From: Pseudoalteromonas carrageenovora IAM 12662
GTDB taxonomy: Bacteria > Pseudomonadota > Gammaproteobacteria > Enterobacterales > Alteromonadaceae
Direction: 5' to 3'
Length of the DNA stretch: 64,000 nt
Assembly: GCF_900239935.1 (NCBI RefSeq)
Contig: NZ_LT965928.1
Location: 990,197 to 1,054,196, forward strand
Part shown: positions 8,196 to 17,300 of the stretch, one piece after another
Numbering within the stretch: the stretch's first letter is position 1
How the letters are laid out: each line of letters starts with the position of its first letter
Translations under genes and position numbers: made by a program
The notes under the pieces: model-generated
Databases searched by the model: none
Seen by the model: only the letters and a program-made list of their open reading frames with translations
What the model was told of the DNA's origin: nothing

Positions 8196-10622
8196 GTGCT
8201 GCCGGTTCAAAACATATATCAACAACTTGTAACTACATTACAAAGTAACCCTATAACGTTATTACAAGCACCGCCTGGTGCAGGTAAATCAACATGGCTG
8301 CCGCTACAGCTTATGCGCGACGGCCATTTTAAACGTATTGTAATGCTGGAGCCGCGCCGCTTAGCTGCACGCAATATTGCCAATTACTTAGCGCAGTGCC
8401 AAAACGAAAATGTGGGGCAAAGCGTTGGCCTTCGTGTACGCGGTGAAAGCAAAGTAAGTAGCAATACGCGCCTTGAAATAGTTACTGAGGGCATGCTTAC
8501 TCGCATGCTACAAAACGATCCAGAGCTTAGCGATATTGATTTACTGATATTTGATGAGTTTCATGAACGTTCAATTGCAGCTGATACCTCCCTGGCCTTT
8601 GCTTTAGAGACTCAAAGTGCACTGCGTGACGATTTAACCATACTACTTATGTCGGCCACCCTTGATACCGAACGCTATACGCAATTTTTTGATTGCCCCG
8701 TTATACAATCAAGTGGGCGAAGCTACCCCATAGACGAAGTATACATACCCATAAAAGATGAAAGCCGCTGGCTTGATGCTATTGCACCTTTAATAAAACA
8801 AGCACTAAACGAGCAAAGCGGCAGTGCGCTGGTGTTTTTACCTGGGCAATTTGAAATAGTAGGCGTACAACAGGCCCTTAATGATTTGCCAAGTAACTGC
8901 CTAGTTGCCATCTTATTTGGCGAGCAGGATAAAGCTAATCAGCAGGCGGCGATTGCTCCTGCGCCTGAGGGCATGCGCAAAGTTGTGCTTACCACCAATG
9001 TAGCCGAAACCAGCTTAACCATTGAGGGTATTCGCATTGTTATTGATAGCGGTAAACGCCGCGCGGCGAGTTATAACTTAAAAACAGGTGTAACGGAGCT
9101 TACAACACAAAGTATATCGCGCTCCTCTGCCGTGCAGCGTGCAGGGCGTGCAGGGCGAATAGAATCAGGTGTGGTGTACAGGCTTGGCTCTAAGCAAACC
9201 TTTGAGCGACGCAATAGCCACGATAACCCCGAAATACTCACCTCAGACATAAGCCAACTTATGCTTGAAGCAAAGCAGTGGGGCGCAAATATTAGCGAAC
9301 TCACCTTGCTTGATACGCCAACAGCGCAGCAATGCACACAAGCAATGAGCTTACTAACTATGCTTGAAGCCATCGACGGCAAAGGCAAGCTAACAAAGTT
9401 AGGCAGTAACATGCTGGGTTTTGGGGCGGATATTCGTTTAGCGCATATGCTTTTAAAAGCGCAAGCGCTTGAGGCAGAACTCCCTGGTATTTATCGCTTA
9501 GCACTTTATTTAGTGGCGCTGCTTGAGAGCCGAATAAACAGCGCCAACGAGCTAAGCTTAGCGCTACATAGCCAACAGCAAAGGCCACACCCAGTATTTA
9601 AACAGCAGTTAAAATACTGGCAAAGCCGTTTAAAAGTAACCGACAGTAACAGCGAGCTAAACACCGAGTATTTAGGTTTGCTGGTGGCATTAGCTTACCC
9701 CGATCGCATTGCAAAAAAACGCGGCAATGGCTACTTACTTGCCAATGGTGCGGGCGCTGATTTAAACACCGATTTCTGGCATAACGATGACTACCTTGCT
9801 ATTGCAAGCATGGGCGGCCATAAAGGCACGCGTATTTTTGCAGCCACCGCACTTAGCCCATTTGAGCTACAAGATTACTTACCGCATTTGTTTACTACGC
9901 TTACCCGCTGTGAGTTTGATGAAAAAACCGCGCGCTTTATCCATCAAGACGAAGTAAAGCTCGGCGCCATTACGCTTACAAGCCAACCAAGTAAGCAAAA
10001 GCTTGATAAAACCGAGCGCGCCAAAGCGTGGCTTAATTTATTTACTAAACAAGGCTTTGCATTATTTAATGAACAACCCGATGCGCAGCAATTATTAATA
10101 CGCATGAGTTTAGCCAGTCAGTTTATGCCAGATACGTTCCCGGCAATAAGCGAGCAGCAACTTATCGAAACAGCTGATGATTGGTTAGGCGTGTATTTAC
10201 AAGATATAAAAACGCTGGAGCAGCTTAAAAAGTTTAACTACTTTGAAGCACTGCAAAATTGTTTTGACTGGCCACAGCAAACAGCGTTAAAAGCGCTACT
10301 ACCACTTAGATTAACGGTACCTAGTGGCTCAAATATAAAAATTAATTACCAGCTAGATGGCCCCGCAAAGTTAAGCGTGCGCATGCAAGAAGTGTATGGT
10401 TTAACAAGTACGCCAATGCTTGCAAATGGCAACCTACCACTGCTTATGGAATTACTATCGCCAGGTAAGCGCTCATTACAACTTACGCAAGATCTAGCGC
10501 ACTTTTGGGCTAGTAGTTATCGCGATGTACAAAAAGAAATGAAGGGGCGTTACCCTAAACATTTTTGGCCAGATGACCCAGCCAACAGCGTGGCAACCAA
10601 TAGAGTCAAAAGCAAAATGTAG
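8196..10622 (+). CDS. hrpB: ATP-dependent RNA helicase HrpB
   Basis: The 808-residue protein is a full-length DEAH-type helicase. Walker A is PPGAGKST with Lys31, the Walker B box is DEFHER near residue 120, motif III is MSATLD, and QRAGRAGR near residue 308 is motif VI. The C-terminal half carries the HrpB-specific region ending in KEMKGRYPKHFWPDDP. HrpB is a cytoplasmic nucleic acid helicase of unknown physiological role in most gammaproteobacteria. The start is a GTG (MLPVQNIYQQL matches the family start) with GGGTAA upstream. It lies in the same direction as two small exported protein genes downstream. Confidence 0.95.
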   Translation: MLPVQNIYQQLVTTLQSNPITLLQAPPGAGKSTWLPLQLMRDGHFKRIVMLEPRRLAARNIANYLAQCQNENVGQSVGLRVRGESKVSSNTRLEIVTEGMLTRMLQNDPELSDIDLLIFDEFHERSIAADTSLAFALETQSALRDDLTILLMSATLDTERYTQFFDCPVIQSSGRSYPIDEVYIPIKDESRWLDAIAPLIKQALNEQSGSALVFLPGQFEIVGVQQALNDLPSNCLVAILFGEQDKANQQAAIAPAPEGMRKVVLTTNVAETSLTIEGIRIVIDSGKRRAASYNLKTGVTELTTQSISRSSAVQRAGRAGRIESGVVYRLGSKQTFERRNSHDNPEILTSDISQLMLEAKQWGANISELTLLDTPTAQQCTQAMSLLTMLEAIDGKGKLTKLGSNMLGFGADIRLAHMLLKAQALEAELPGIYRLALYLVALLESRINSANELSLALHSQQQRPHPVFKQQLKYWQSRLKVTDSNSELNTEYLGLLVALAYPDRIAKKRGNGYLLANGAGADLNTDFWHNDDYLAIASMGGHKGTRIFAATALSPFELQDYLPHLFTTLTRCEFDEKTARFIHQDEVKLGAITLTSQPSKQKLDKTERAKAWLNLFTKQGFALFNEQPDAQQLLIRMSLASQFMPDTFPAISEQQLIETADDWLGVYLQDIKTLEQLKKFNYFEALQNCFDWPQQTALKALLPLRLTVPSGSNIKINYQLDGPAKLSVRMQEVYGLTSTPMLANGNLPLLMELLSPGKRSLQLTQDLAHFWASSYRDVQKEMKGRYPKHFWPDDPANSVATNRVKSKM

Positions 10623-10710
10623 GTGTTAGTTATGAAACGTTATTTGTTTGATTATTGAACTTTCTAAGGTAATGTACCTATAAAACACTTTTAGCTACAG
10701 GGAATAGTCA

Positions 10711-11175
10711 ATGAGGTTAGTTTTAACATTAGGTTTGGTATTGGTTGCTACCTTTTCAGCCCAAGCCGAAGAGCCATTTGATTTAAAAGCATTTGCACAG
10801 CATTACTACAACACAATGGTTGCAACACAGGCACCCAACGCAGGCACTAAAGAGCTTGAAGCTTACCTTGCATTGTTAACGGATGATATTGGTAATCAGC
10901 ACATACCGTATCAGCTTGATGACTCTCGCACTGCCGATGGGAAAGAATTAATGCGCAAAGGCATGAGCTTTTACTTAGGCGCGCATACCCTGTATGAAAG
11001 TGAGCTACTCAATACTTTTATATTTAACGATAGCGGTTTTGCGATTCGTTATAAAAACCACGCTAAAGGCATTCACCCACAAAGTAAGCAGCCAATTGAG
11101 TATACCTCAGTAATGATGGAGGTGATCGAAATTGAAAACGCTAAAGTGGCGATGATCCGCAAGTATCACGAATAA
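10711..11175 (+). CDS. Exported SnoaL-like/NTF2-fold protein
   Basis: The 154-residue product has a signal peptide (MRLVLTLGLVLVATFSAQA, cleavage near residue 19). The mature part has the size and pattern of SnoaL-like NTF2-fold domains: an opening helix FAQHYYNTMV, ELEAYLALLTDDI, then beta strands ending in VAMIRKYHE. Such periplasmic proteins are ligand-binding or have unknown catalytic roles; nothing points to a specific substrate. A lipoprotein gene follows after 15 bases and is probably co-transcribed. Confidence 0.75.
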   Translation: MRLVLTLGLVLVATFSAQAEEPFDLKAFAQHYYNTMVATQAPNAGTKELEAYLALLTDDIGNQHIPYQLDDSRTADGKELMRKGMSFYLGAHTLYESELLNTFIFNDSGFAIRYKNHAKGIHPQSKQPIEYTSVMMEVIEIENAKVAMIRKYHE

Positions 11176-11190
11176 TAAATAAGGATATAT

Positions 11191-11535
11191 ATGAAACATT
11201 TACTTATCGCATTATCAATATTAATGCTTAGTGCATGCGTTAGCACAAAAAATGACTTTAGATTTGATGGCTCCACACCTGAGTCTACCCAAGCGGGGGT
11301 TACTAAAGTATTAAAAAAACTGAAACCTAAAGATTCTATGATTTTTATTGGGTCAATAATTGCTATTCAGTTTTCTGATGTGCAAAGCGCAGAAGATGTT
11401 GTTGGCGACCCAACAATGACTAATGAAATAAACTATTTTATTATCGGTAAAAAAATTGATGGCCTAAATTATTACGAAGTACTTGATTTAGCTAAGCGGT
11501 CACAAAATACATTTACTATTGTAGAAGCTCAGTAG
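11191..11535 (+). CDS. Small lipoprotein of unknown function
   Basis: This 114-residue product begins MKHLLIALSILMLSAC: a lipobox LSAC with lipidated Cys16. The mature domain has regular alternating strands and helices (GVTKVLKKLKPKDSMIFIGSI) and no cysteines. The start is supported by AAGGA upstream. It follows the SnoaL-like gene by 15 bases, suggesting a two-gene unit at the cell envelope. No family is recognised. Confidence 0.75.
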   Translation: MKHLLIALSILMLSACVSTKNDFRFDGSTPESTQAGVTKVLKKLKPKDSMIFIGSIIAIQFSDVQSAEDVVGDPTMTNEINYFIIGKKIDGLNYYEVLDLAKRSQNTFTIVEAQ

Positions 11536-11607
11536 GCTTAAAATGTGCGCCGATATTGTGATCTCATTGGCGCTATATAGACAATACTTATTAACTCACT
11601 TTATTAG

Positions 11608-11823
11608 TTAAACCTCTTTACCATCGTGTTGCTCGGCTAAATCATCAAGCTCAGCAGAGGTATAATCAAACCCACTCTCATCATACTCATAAGTTACTTT
11701 TACACTGTCGCCGCCGTTAAATAGGCGTGTTTTAACATCGCTTATGGGCCAGTCTTTTAGTACATGCACGAATCTGTTAGCAACTTGTGAAGATTCAAAA
11801 CGGTAGCGAATTTCTGTTTTCAT
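11608..11823 (-). CDS. Small acidic conserved hypothetical protein
   Basis: I start this at the internal ATG (MKTEIRYRFESSQVANRF), giving 71 residues; ten extra residues upstream (start 11853) look like read-through of the leader. The product is soluble, acidic at the C terminus (SAELDDLAEQHDGKEV) and has an RRM-like order of one helix between strands. No function is assigned. It is transcribed toward the SnoaL/lipoprotein pair and stands alone. Confidence 0.6.
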   Translation of the reverse strand: MKTEIRYRFESSQVANRFVHVLKDWPISDVKTRLFNGGDSVKVTYEYDESGFDYTSAELDDLAEQHDGKEV

Positions 11824-11992
11824 AAATAATAAGGCTCTGGCTATAAACCCCACTAAAACTGCATTGTTAATGGGGCGTTCATGATTCGGTTACAAAAAAT
11901 AAAGAGTCAAATTGTAAATTTTGTGTTTCAATAATTGCATTAAACTCGGTACAGCTTAACGTACTATAATTAACAAATAACGACGACTTTAC

Positions 11993-13900
11993 ATGCATTA
12001 TAAAATTTCTTTAATCGCAAGCTCAATATTTATACTTAGTGCTTGTGGTGGTTCAGGCTCAGATGATACGCCAACCATTAACGGAAATAAAATCCCAATT
12101 TTATCAGTTGCTGATATACCTAACGAAATAGCCAAAGGCCAAACCATTGAACTAAGTGCAACTGCCAGCGATAAAGATGGCACTATTAGCAGTGTTGTGT
12201 GGCAGCAAACCTCGGGTACTGTATTACTTAACGAACCCATAGAGGCTACAAGCGCAACAATTACTATTGAACCTGCACTTAGTTATAAGCCAATTAATTA
12301 TGCATTTAGCGTTACTGCAACCGATAACGAGGGGGCAACTAACACACAAGTAGTCTCTTTTACAGCGCGTAACAGTATGAGTGATTACAGTGCAGCAAGG
12401 TTGCTGCACCAAGGAAGCATGGGGCCAACACTTGCCGAAATACAAAGTGCAAAAGGTTTAAGTGAACAGCAATGGCTTGATAAGCAAATTGCATTACCAG
12501 TTAATTACCATCGCGATTATTTAGTTAAGTTAGATGGCGAAGACGACTTTAGATACATAAACCGTATTGATGCGTGGTGGAAAGGCGTTATGCAAAGCGA
12601 CGATCAGCTACGTCAACGTGTTGCCTTTGCACTAAGCGAAATATTAGTTGTTTCGGATGAAAATAGTGGTTTGTCCGCTCAGCCTGAGGGGATGATCACC
12701 TACTACGATTTATTACTAAAGCATGCCTTTGGTAATTACCGTGACTTACTTGAAGATGTAACGCTTTCACCTATTATGGGCACTTACCTTAGTCATTTAG
12801 GTAACGAAAAAGCCGACGAAGCACTTAATATTCGCCCTGATGAAAACTACGCACGCGAAGTAATGCAACTATTTACGATTGGGCTTGAAGAGTTAAACCT
12901 AGATGGCAGCGCTAAGCTTGATGCCCAAGGCAATACCATAGCAACGTATGGGCAAACACAAATAGAAGGTTTTGCACGTGTATTTACAGGTTGGACATTT
13001 GCAGGAAGCGAAACCTTTAAACGTAAAAGCCGCGATTATATTAATCCTATGCAGGCATTTAGCGAATATCACTCTAGTGAACAAAAAACCCTTTTAAATG
13101 ATGAAATTATCCCACAAGGCTATGGTCCTGAGGAATCGCTAAAAATAGCGCTCGATAATTTGTTTAATCACGATAATGTTGCACCATTTATTTCTAAGCA
13201 GCTAATTCAGCGGCTAATTACCTCTAACCCAACGCCACAGTATGTGGAGCGTGTGGCTAGTGTGTTTAACGATAACGGTGCAGGTGTGCGCGGCGACTTA
13301 AGTGCAGTTATAAAAGCAATATACTTAGATGATGAAGCTCGCCATTTTGGCTCAGTGTTAAGTTACCAAGGTAAAATTAAAGAGCCAATATTAAAAACCG
13401 TTCAATTTTGGCGAAATCTCGATGCTAAATCGTTAGAGGGGTATTACAAAACATGGAACTTAGTAGATAGCTATGGGCAAGGGCCATTGCAGTCTGCGTC
13501 GGTATTTAACTTTTTTAGACCTGATTACCAAACAGCTACTTTAAGAAGTGAAAGTTTAGTGGCGCCCGAGTTACAAATAGCAAATGATGCCACGCTTATT
13601 GGTACTATGAATGCTATTTTTTCAACCTTAGTGTGGAGCACTGCAGAGGCGCACAGCGATTTAAATTCAAGCCGAATTTATGTGTATATTCAAAACGATA
13701 TGAATTACTTGCAACAGCAAGGAATAAGTGAATTGTTAGCCCAGTACAATACCTTATATTTTGCAGGTTCTATGAGCGATAACACTCGCCAAGCTTTACT
13801 TGATCTAGATGCTTACTTTAATGAAGAGCAATACCGAGAGCGGGTATCGTATTTGTTATACATGATTGCTATTTCACCTGAATTTAACGTGCAGAATTAG
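11993..13900 (+). CDS. DUF1800 family lipoprotein with Ig-like N-terminal domain
   Basis: The 635-residue product is a lipoprotein (ILSAC, Cys18). Residues about 35-130 form a PKD/REJ-like beta domain (VWQQTSGTV, AFSVTATDNEGA). The remainder is a DUF1800 domain, starting at AARLLHQGSMGPT, with the conserved NYAREVMQLFTIGL and FARVFTGWTF segments. DUF1800 proteins are exported and almost always paired with a DUF1501 protein, as here nine bases downstream; their function is unknown. The pair likely acts at the outer membrane or periplasm. Confidence 0.92.
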   Translation: MHYKISLIASSIFILSACGGSGSDDTPTINGNKIPILSVADIPNEIAKGQTIELSATASDKDGTISSVVWQQTSGTVLLNEPIEATSATITIEPALSYKPINYAFSVTATDNEGATNTQVVSFTARNSMSDYSAARLLHQGSMGPTLAEIQSAKGLSEQQWLDKQIALPVNYHRDYLVKLDGEDDFRYINRIDAWWKGVMQSDDQLRQRVAFALSEILVVSDENSGLSAQPEGMITYYDLLLKHAFGNYRDLLEDVTLSPIMGTYLSHLGNEKADEALNIRPDENYAREVMQLFTIGLEELNLDGSAKLDAQGNTIATYGQTQIEGFARVFTGWTFAGSETFKRKSRDYINPMQAFSEYHSSEQKTLLNDEIIPQGYGPEESLKIALDNLFNHDNVAPFISKQLIQRLITSNPTPQYVERVASVFNDNGAGVRGDLSAVIKAIYLDDEARHFGSVLSYQGKIKEPILKTVQFWRNLDAKSLEGYYKTWNLVDSYGQGPLQSASVFNFFRPDYQTATLRSESLVAPELQIANDATLIGTMNAIFSTLVWSTAEAHSDLNSSRIYVYIQNDMNYLQQQGISELLAQYNTLYFAGSMSDNTRQALLDLDAYFNEEQYRERVSYLLYMIAISPEFNVQN

Positions 13901-13909
13901 GAGCGCATA

Positions 13910-15250
13910 ATGAGCATTAATAGAAGAGATTTTTTGTCGTTATGTTTAAAAGGCAGTGTGTCGGCGGCTGCTTTAACGAGCCTACAATTACAAGCATTAA
14001 CAGGTGCTACTAATGCTATTGAGTTAGGTGATTACAAGGCGCTCGTGTGTGTGTATTTATATGGTGGAAATGACTCATTAAATATGCTGGTACCGCTTGA
14101 GGGAGAGCAACGTAATCTGTACGAGCAAAGTAGACAAAACCTAGCTGTAGCGAGCCCAATTGAGCTGAGTATTAAAAACCAATTTGCAGGTGGAGTAGGT
14201 ATTCACCCATCGCTGGCGCCTATACAAAGTGTGTTTGAATCGCAAAATTTAGCCTTTGTAGGTGGCGTAGGTACTTTATTAACTCCAACGTCGCTAGATG
14301 ATTATAAAAACAAAGCAGTGCCACTTCCTCAGCATTTATTTTCGCACAATGACCAACAAGCATCGTGGATGTATGGCCGTGAAAGAGAGTCGCTAAACAC
14401 AGGCTGGGGCGCACGACTTTTAGAGCGCTTAGCTGTTCATGATGAATTTGCTGCTAATATTTCACTTGATGGCACAAATTTATGGCAAACAGGCACGAGT
14501 ACTAATGCGTTTGCACTTAACAAAAGTGGTATTAGTACTATTAATGCCTTTGGTGGATACCAGCCTCGTACTGAGCATGTAACGAGTATAATGAACCGTA
14601 TATTAGGTAATACTAACCATGTGCTAGGCACTGCCTACGCAAATGGTTTAAATAGTGCCATTAACAATACGCAAAGTATGAATAATGCATTAGAAGATGC
14701 ACCAGAGTTTATTACTTCATTTAGCGAAACCAGCTTTAGTGAGCAACTTGCAGCAGTGGCTAAAACAATCAGTGTTCAAGCTAAATTAAACACACAACGC
14801 CAAGTGTTTTTTGTGTCTATGGGCGGGTTTGATACGCATGATGATCAGTTAACAACACACCCAGCATTATTAAATACACTGGCTAGTGGCTTTAATGAAT
14901 TTAATAGCGCAATGAATGAGCTTGGTATGAGCGATAAGGTAACCACATTTACTATGTCGGATTTTGGTCGTACGCTCACTTCTAACGGAGATGGTACAGA
15001 CCACGGCTGGGCTGGGAATCAAATAGTGATGGGCGGGGCTGTAAAAGGACAAAATATTTACGGCGAGTTACTCACTCAACAACTTGATGGCCCACAAGAT
15101 ACGGGGGGCGGGCGTTTAATACCACAAGTAGCAAACGAGCAATACTTTGCAACGTTAGCGCAGTGGTTTGGCGTTCCTAGTTCTGAGCTTGTTGATATAT
15201 TTCCTAATTTAAGTAACTTTAATAACACAACGTTGGACTTTTTTGTGTAA
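13910..15250 (+). CDS. DUF1501 family protein, Tat-exported
   Basis: The 446-residue product carries a twin-arginine signal (NRRDFLSL, then a hydrophobic stretch through about residue 32). The DUF1501 core shows VCVYLYGGNDSLNMLVPL, GIHPSLAPI, FFVSMGGFDTHDDQ and DFGRTLTSNGDGTDHGW, resembling the metal sites of the alkaline phosphatase/sulfatase fold; the Asp/His residues of the last two motifs are candidate metal ligands. The protein folds before export, fitting a metalloenzyme. It is coupled to the DUF1800 lipoprotein gene. Substrate unknown. Confidence 0.92.
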   Translation: MSINRRDFLSLCLKGSVSAAALTSLQLQALTGATNAIELGDYKALVCVYLYGGNDSLNMLVPLEGEQRNLYEQSRQNLAVASPIELSIKNQFAGGVGIHPSLAPIQSVFESQNLAFVGGVGTLLTPTSLDDYKNKAVPLPQHLFSHNDQQASWMYGRERESLNTGWGARLLERLAVHDEFAANISLDGTNLWQTGTSTNAFALNKSGISTINAFGGYQPRTEHVTSIMNRILGNTNHVLGTAYANGLNSAINNTQSMNNALEDAPEFITSFSETSFSEQLAAVAKTISVQAKLNTQRQVFFVSMGGFDTHDDQLTTHPALLNTLASGFNEFNSAMNELGMSDKVTTFTMSDFGRTLTSNGDGTDHGWAGNQIVMGGAVKGQNIYGELLTQQLDGPQDTGGGRLIPQVANEQYFATLAQWFGVPSSELVDIFPNLSNFNNTTLDFFV

Positions 15251-15347
15251 TTGGTCGCTAATAGTAATCTAAACGCAGTGCTTGGCGGTATAGTGTACTC
15301 GTTAGATTATTTAAAATAAAAATTACACACAGTAAAGGAATCTTAAA

Positions 15348-16061
15348 ATGAAAGTTTTAGTGAGTTTAGTAAGCTTAATTGCGTTTTTGTTAGTTATATT
15401 GCCAGGGCCTTTATATAAGTTTGGACTTGTTGAGCTTGGCACTGCCTTTACCGGTTTTAGGTTTGGTGTGTACGCGGGTGGTGCCGCATTAGTGCTGCTA
15501 ATATTACAAGCTATATTTATGCGTAAAACGTTAACGCTAAGCAGTGGTTTAATTGCTTTTGTATTTTCTGCAGTCGCCATTGCAATGCCGCTTAATATGA
15601 TGAATAAAGCTAAAAGCGTACCTGCGATTCATGATATTTCGACAGACCTAGTTAATCCACCAAAGTTTGTAGCGGTTGCTCCACTTAGAGCCGATGCGCC
15701 TAACCCTATAGCTTATGCTGGCGAAGAAACGGCTGCGCAACAGCGTAAAGCGTACCCTGAGCTTAAAACACTGAACTTTGCACAATCAAAAGCTGATTTG
15801 CTAGCGGCAAGTGAGCAAGCAGTTAAAAACTTAGGTTTTGCTTTGGTTAATACAAACTCGGCAACGGGTATTGTAGAAGCTACCGATACAACTACTTGGT
15901 TTGGGTTTAAAGATGATGTGGTTATTCGTATTACAGATGATGCCGATCAGCGTTTTGTAGATATTCGCAGTAAATCGCGTGTTGGGCGTAGTGATTTAGG
16001 TAAAAATGCACAGCGTATTCATGCAATCATTGACGAAATAAATACCTTACTCGAAAAATAA
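15348..16061 (+). CDS. DUF1499 membrane protein
   Basis: The 237-residue product starts with two or three membrane segments (residues about 4-20, 38-57, 64-84). The C-terminal DUF1499 domain covers about residues 120-235 (YPELKTLNFAQSKADLLAASEQAVK, RFVDIRSKSRVGRSDLG). The family is widespread and uncharacterised. AAGGAA precedes the ATG by eight bases. A terminator follows, so it is its own unit. Confidence 0.88.
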   Translation: MKVLVSLVSLIAFLLVILPGPLYKFGLVELGTAFTGFRFGVYAGGAALVLLILQAIFMRKTLTLSSGLIAFVFSAVAIAMPLNMMNKAKSVPAIHDISTDLVNPPKFVAVAPLRADAPNPIAYAGEETAAQQRKAYPELKTLNFAQSKADLLAASEQAVKNLGFALVNTNSATGIVEATDTTTWFGFKDDVVIRITDDADQRFVDIRSKSRVGRSDLGKNAQRIHAIIDEINTLLEK

Positions 16062-16084
16062 AATAGCAGAGCGTATATAAATCA

Positions 16085-16112
16085 AAGCCCAACATTGTTG
16101 GGCTTTTTTTTG
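16085..16112 (+). terminator. Rho-independent terminator
   Basis: AGCCCAAC pairs with GTTGGGCT and is followed by a run of T, 23 bases after the DUF1499 gene. Confidence 0.9.
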
Positions 16113-16182
16113 GTCAGTTTAAATTCACGGCTTGTACGTTAATGTGAACTTGACTTAAATTTTTACAAACTATGGAGTTATT

Positions 16183-17229
16183 ATGAAAACAGTAGGATAT
16201 GCAGCAAAAAGCCAAGGTTCTGAACTGACAGAGTTTGCGTTTGAGCGCCGCGATTTACGCAATAACGATGTAGAAATTGAAATTTTATACTGCGGTGTGT
16301 GCCATTCAGATTTACACGCCGTACGAAATGATTGGGGCGGTAGTCGTTACCCACTTGTACCCGGACACGAAATTGTAGGTAAGGTTAAGTCGGTTGGAAG
16401 CGACGTTAAAAAATATAAGCAAGGCGACACCGTTGCGGTAGGGTGTATGGTTGACTCATGCCAAAGTTGCGATCAGTGCGATAACAATGAAGAGCAATTT
16501 TGCCGAGAAGGTATGGTAGCTACATACGCTGGTAAAGACAAAAAAACTGGCGATATGACCCAAGGCGGCTACTCAAAACATGTGGTTGTACGAGAAGAAT
16601 TTGTGCTGTCTGTACCAAAAAGCTTAGAGCTTTCGCGCGTCGCACCTCTATTATGTGCAGGTATTACTACGTATTCTCCTTTGCATAAGTGGGGCGTTAA
16701 AAAAGGTAGCCGTGTTGCTGTTATAGGTCTTGGTGGTTTAGGGCATATGGCAGTTAAAAATGCAGTAGCTATGGGCGCTACAGTAACTGTAATTGGCCGC
16801 AGTGAATCTAAAAAAGAAGATGCGGTAGAGCTAGGTGCACAACATTATTTAGTTTCAACAAACGATGATGAAATGAAAAAGTCGCAGTCTGCATTTGATG
16901 TAATTATAGATACAGTGCCAGTTAAGCACGATCTCTCTATTTACACTCCACTACTTGATATAGACGGTGCTCTAATTATTGTTGGTCAAATTGGCCCGGT
17001 TGAAGAGTTAAATACCGTACCATTATTAATGGGTCGTCGCCAAGTTGCTGGGTCGCTCATTGGTGGCATAGCAGAAACGCAGCAAATGCTTGATTTTTGT
17101 GGCGAGAATAACGTGCTACCAGAGTGTGAAATGATCAACATAGACGAAATTAATACAGCCTACGAACGTATGGAAAAATCGGATGTACGCTATCGGTTTG
17201 TCATTGATATGGAATCACTCAGTGCATAA
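16183..17229 (+). CDS. Zinc-dependent NAD(P) alcohol dehydrogenase (cinnamyl alcohol dehydrogenase group)
   Basis: This 348-residue medium-chain dehydrogenase has the catalytic zinc ligands Cys40 and His62 (CGVCHSDLH, PGHEIVG) and the structural zinc cysteines 93, 96, 99 and 107. The nucleotide fold has GLGGLGHMAVK near residue 178. The GVCHSDLHAVRNDWG opening and overall length match the CAD/YahK group of broad aldehyde reductases, which usually prefer NADPH. It would interconvert alcohols and aldehydes in the cytoplasm. It is monocistronic with its own terminator. Confidence 0.92.
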   Translation: MKTVGYAAKSQGSELTEFAFERRDLRNNDVEIEILYCGVCHSDLHAVRNDWGGSRYPLVPGHEIVGKVKSVGSDVKKYKQGDTVAVGCMVDSCQSCDQCDNNEEQFCREGMVATYAGKDKKTGDMTQGGYSKHVVVREEFVLSVPKSLELSRVAPLLCAGITTYSPLHKWGVKKGSRVAVIGLGGLGHMAVKNAVAMGATVTVIGRSESKKEDAVELGAQHYLVSTNDDEMKKSQSAFDVIIDTVPVKHDLSIYTPLLDIDGALIIVGQIGPVEELNTVPLLMGRRQVAGSLIGGIAETQQMLDFCGENNVLPECEMINIDEINTAYERMEKSDVRYRFVIDMESLSA

Positions 17230-17238
17230 TGTGTAACT

Positions 17239-17270
17239 AAAAAAGAGCCGCTACTTAGCGGCTCTTTTTA
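17239..17270. terminator. Bidirectional terminator between convergent genes
   Basis: A long perfect stem, AAAAGAGCCGCTA with TAGCGGCTCTTTT, sits between the dehydrogenase (+) and the MFS gene (-). Confidence 0.92.
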
Positions 17271-17300
17271 TGTTTGAGAGTGTCTTATTTTGAAATGTGT

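Noticed and set aside
11608..11853. The longer 81-residue start at 11853
   Set aside because: The ten extra residues look like leader; the inner ATG gives a better protein start.
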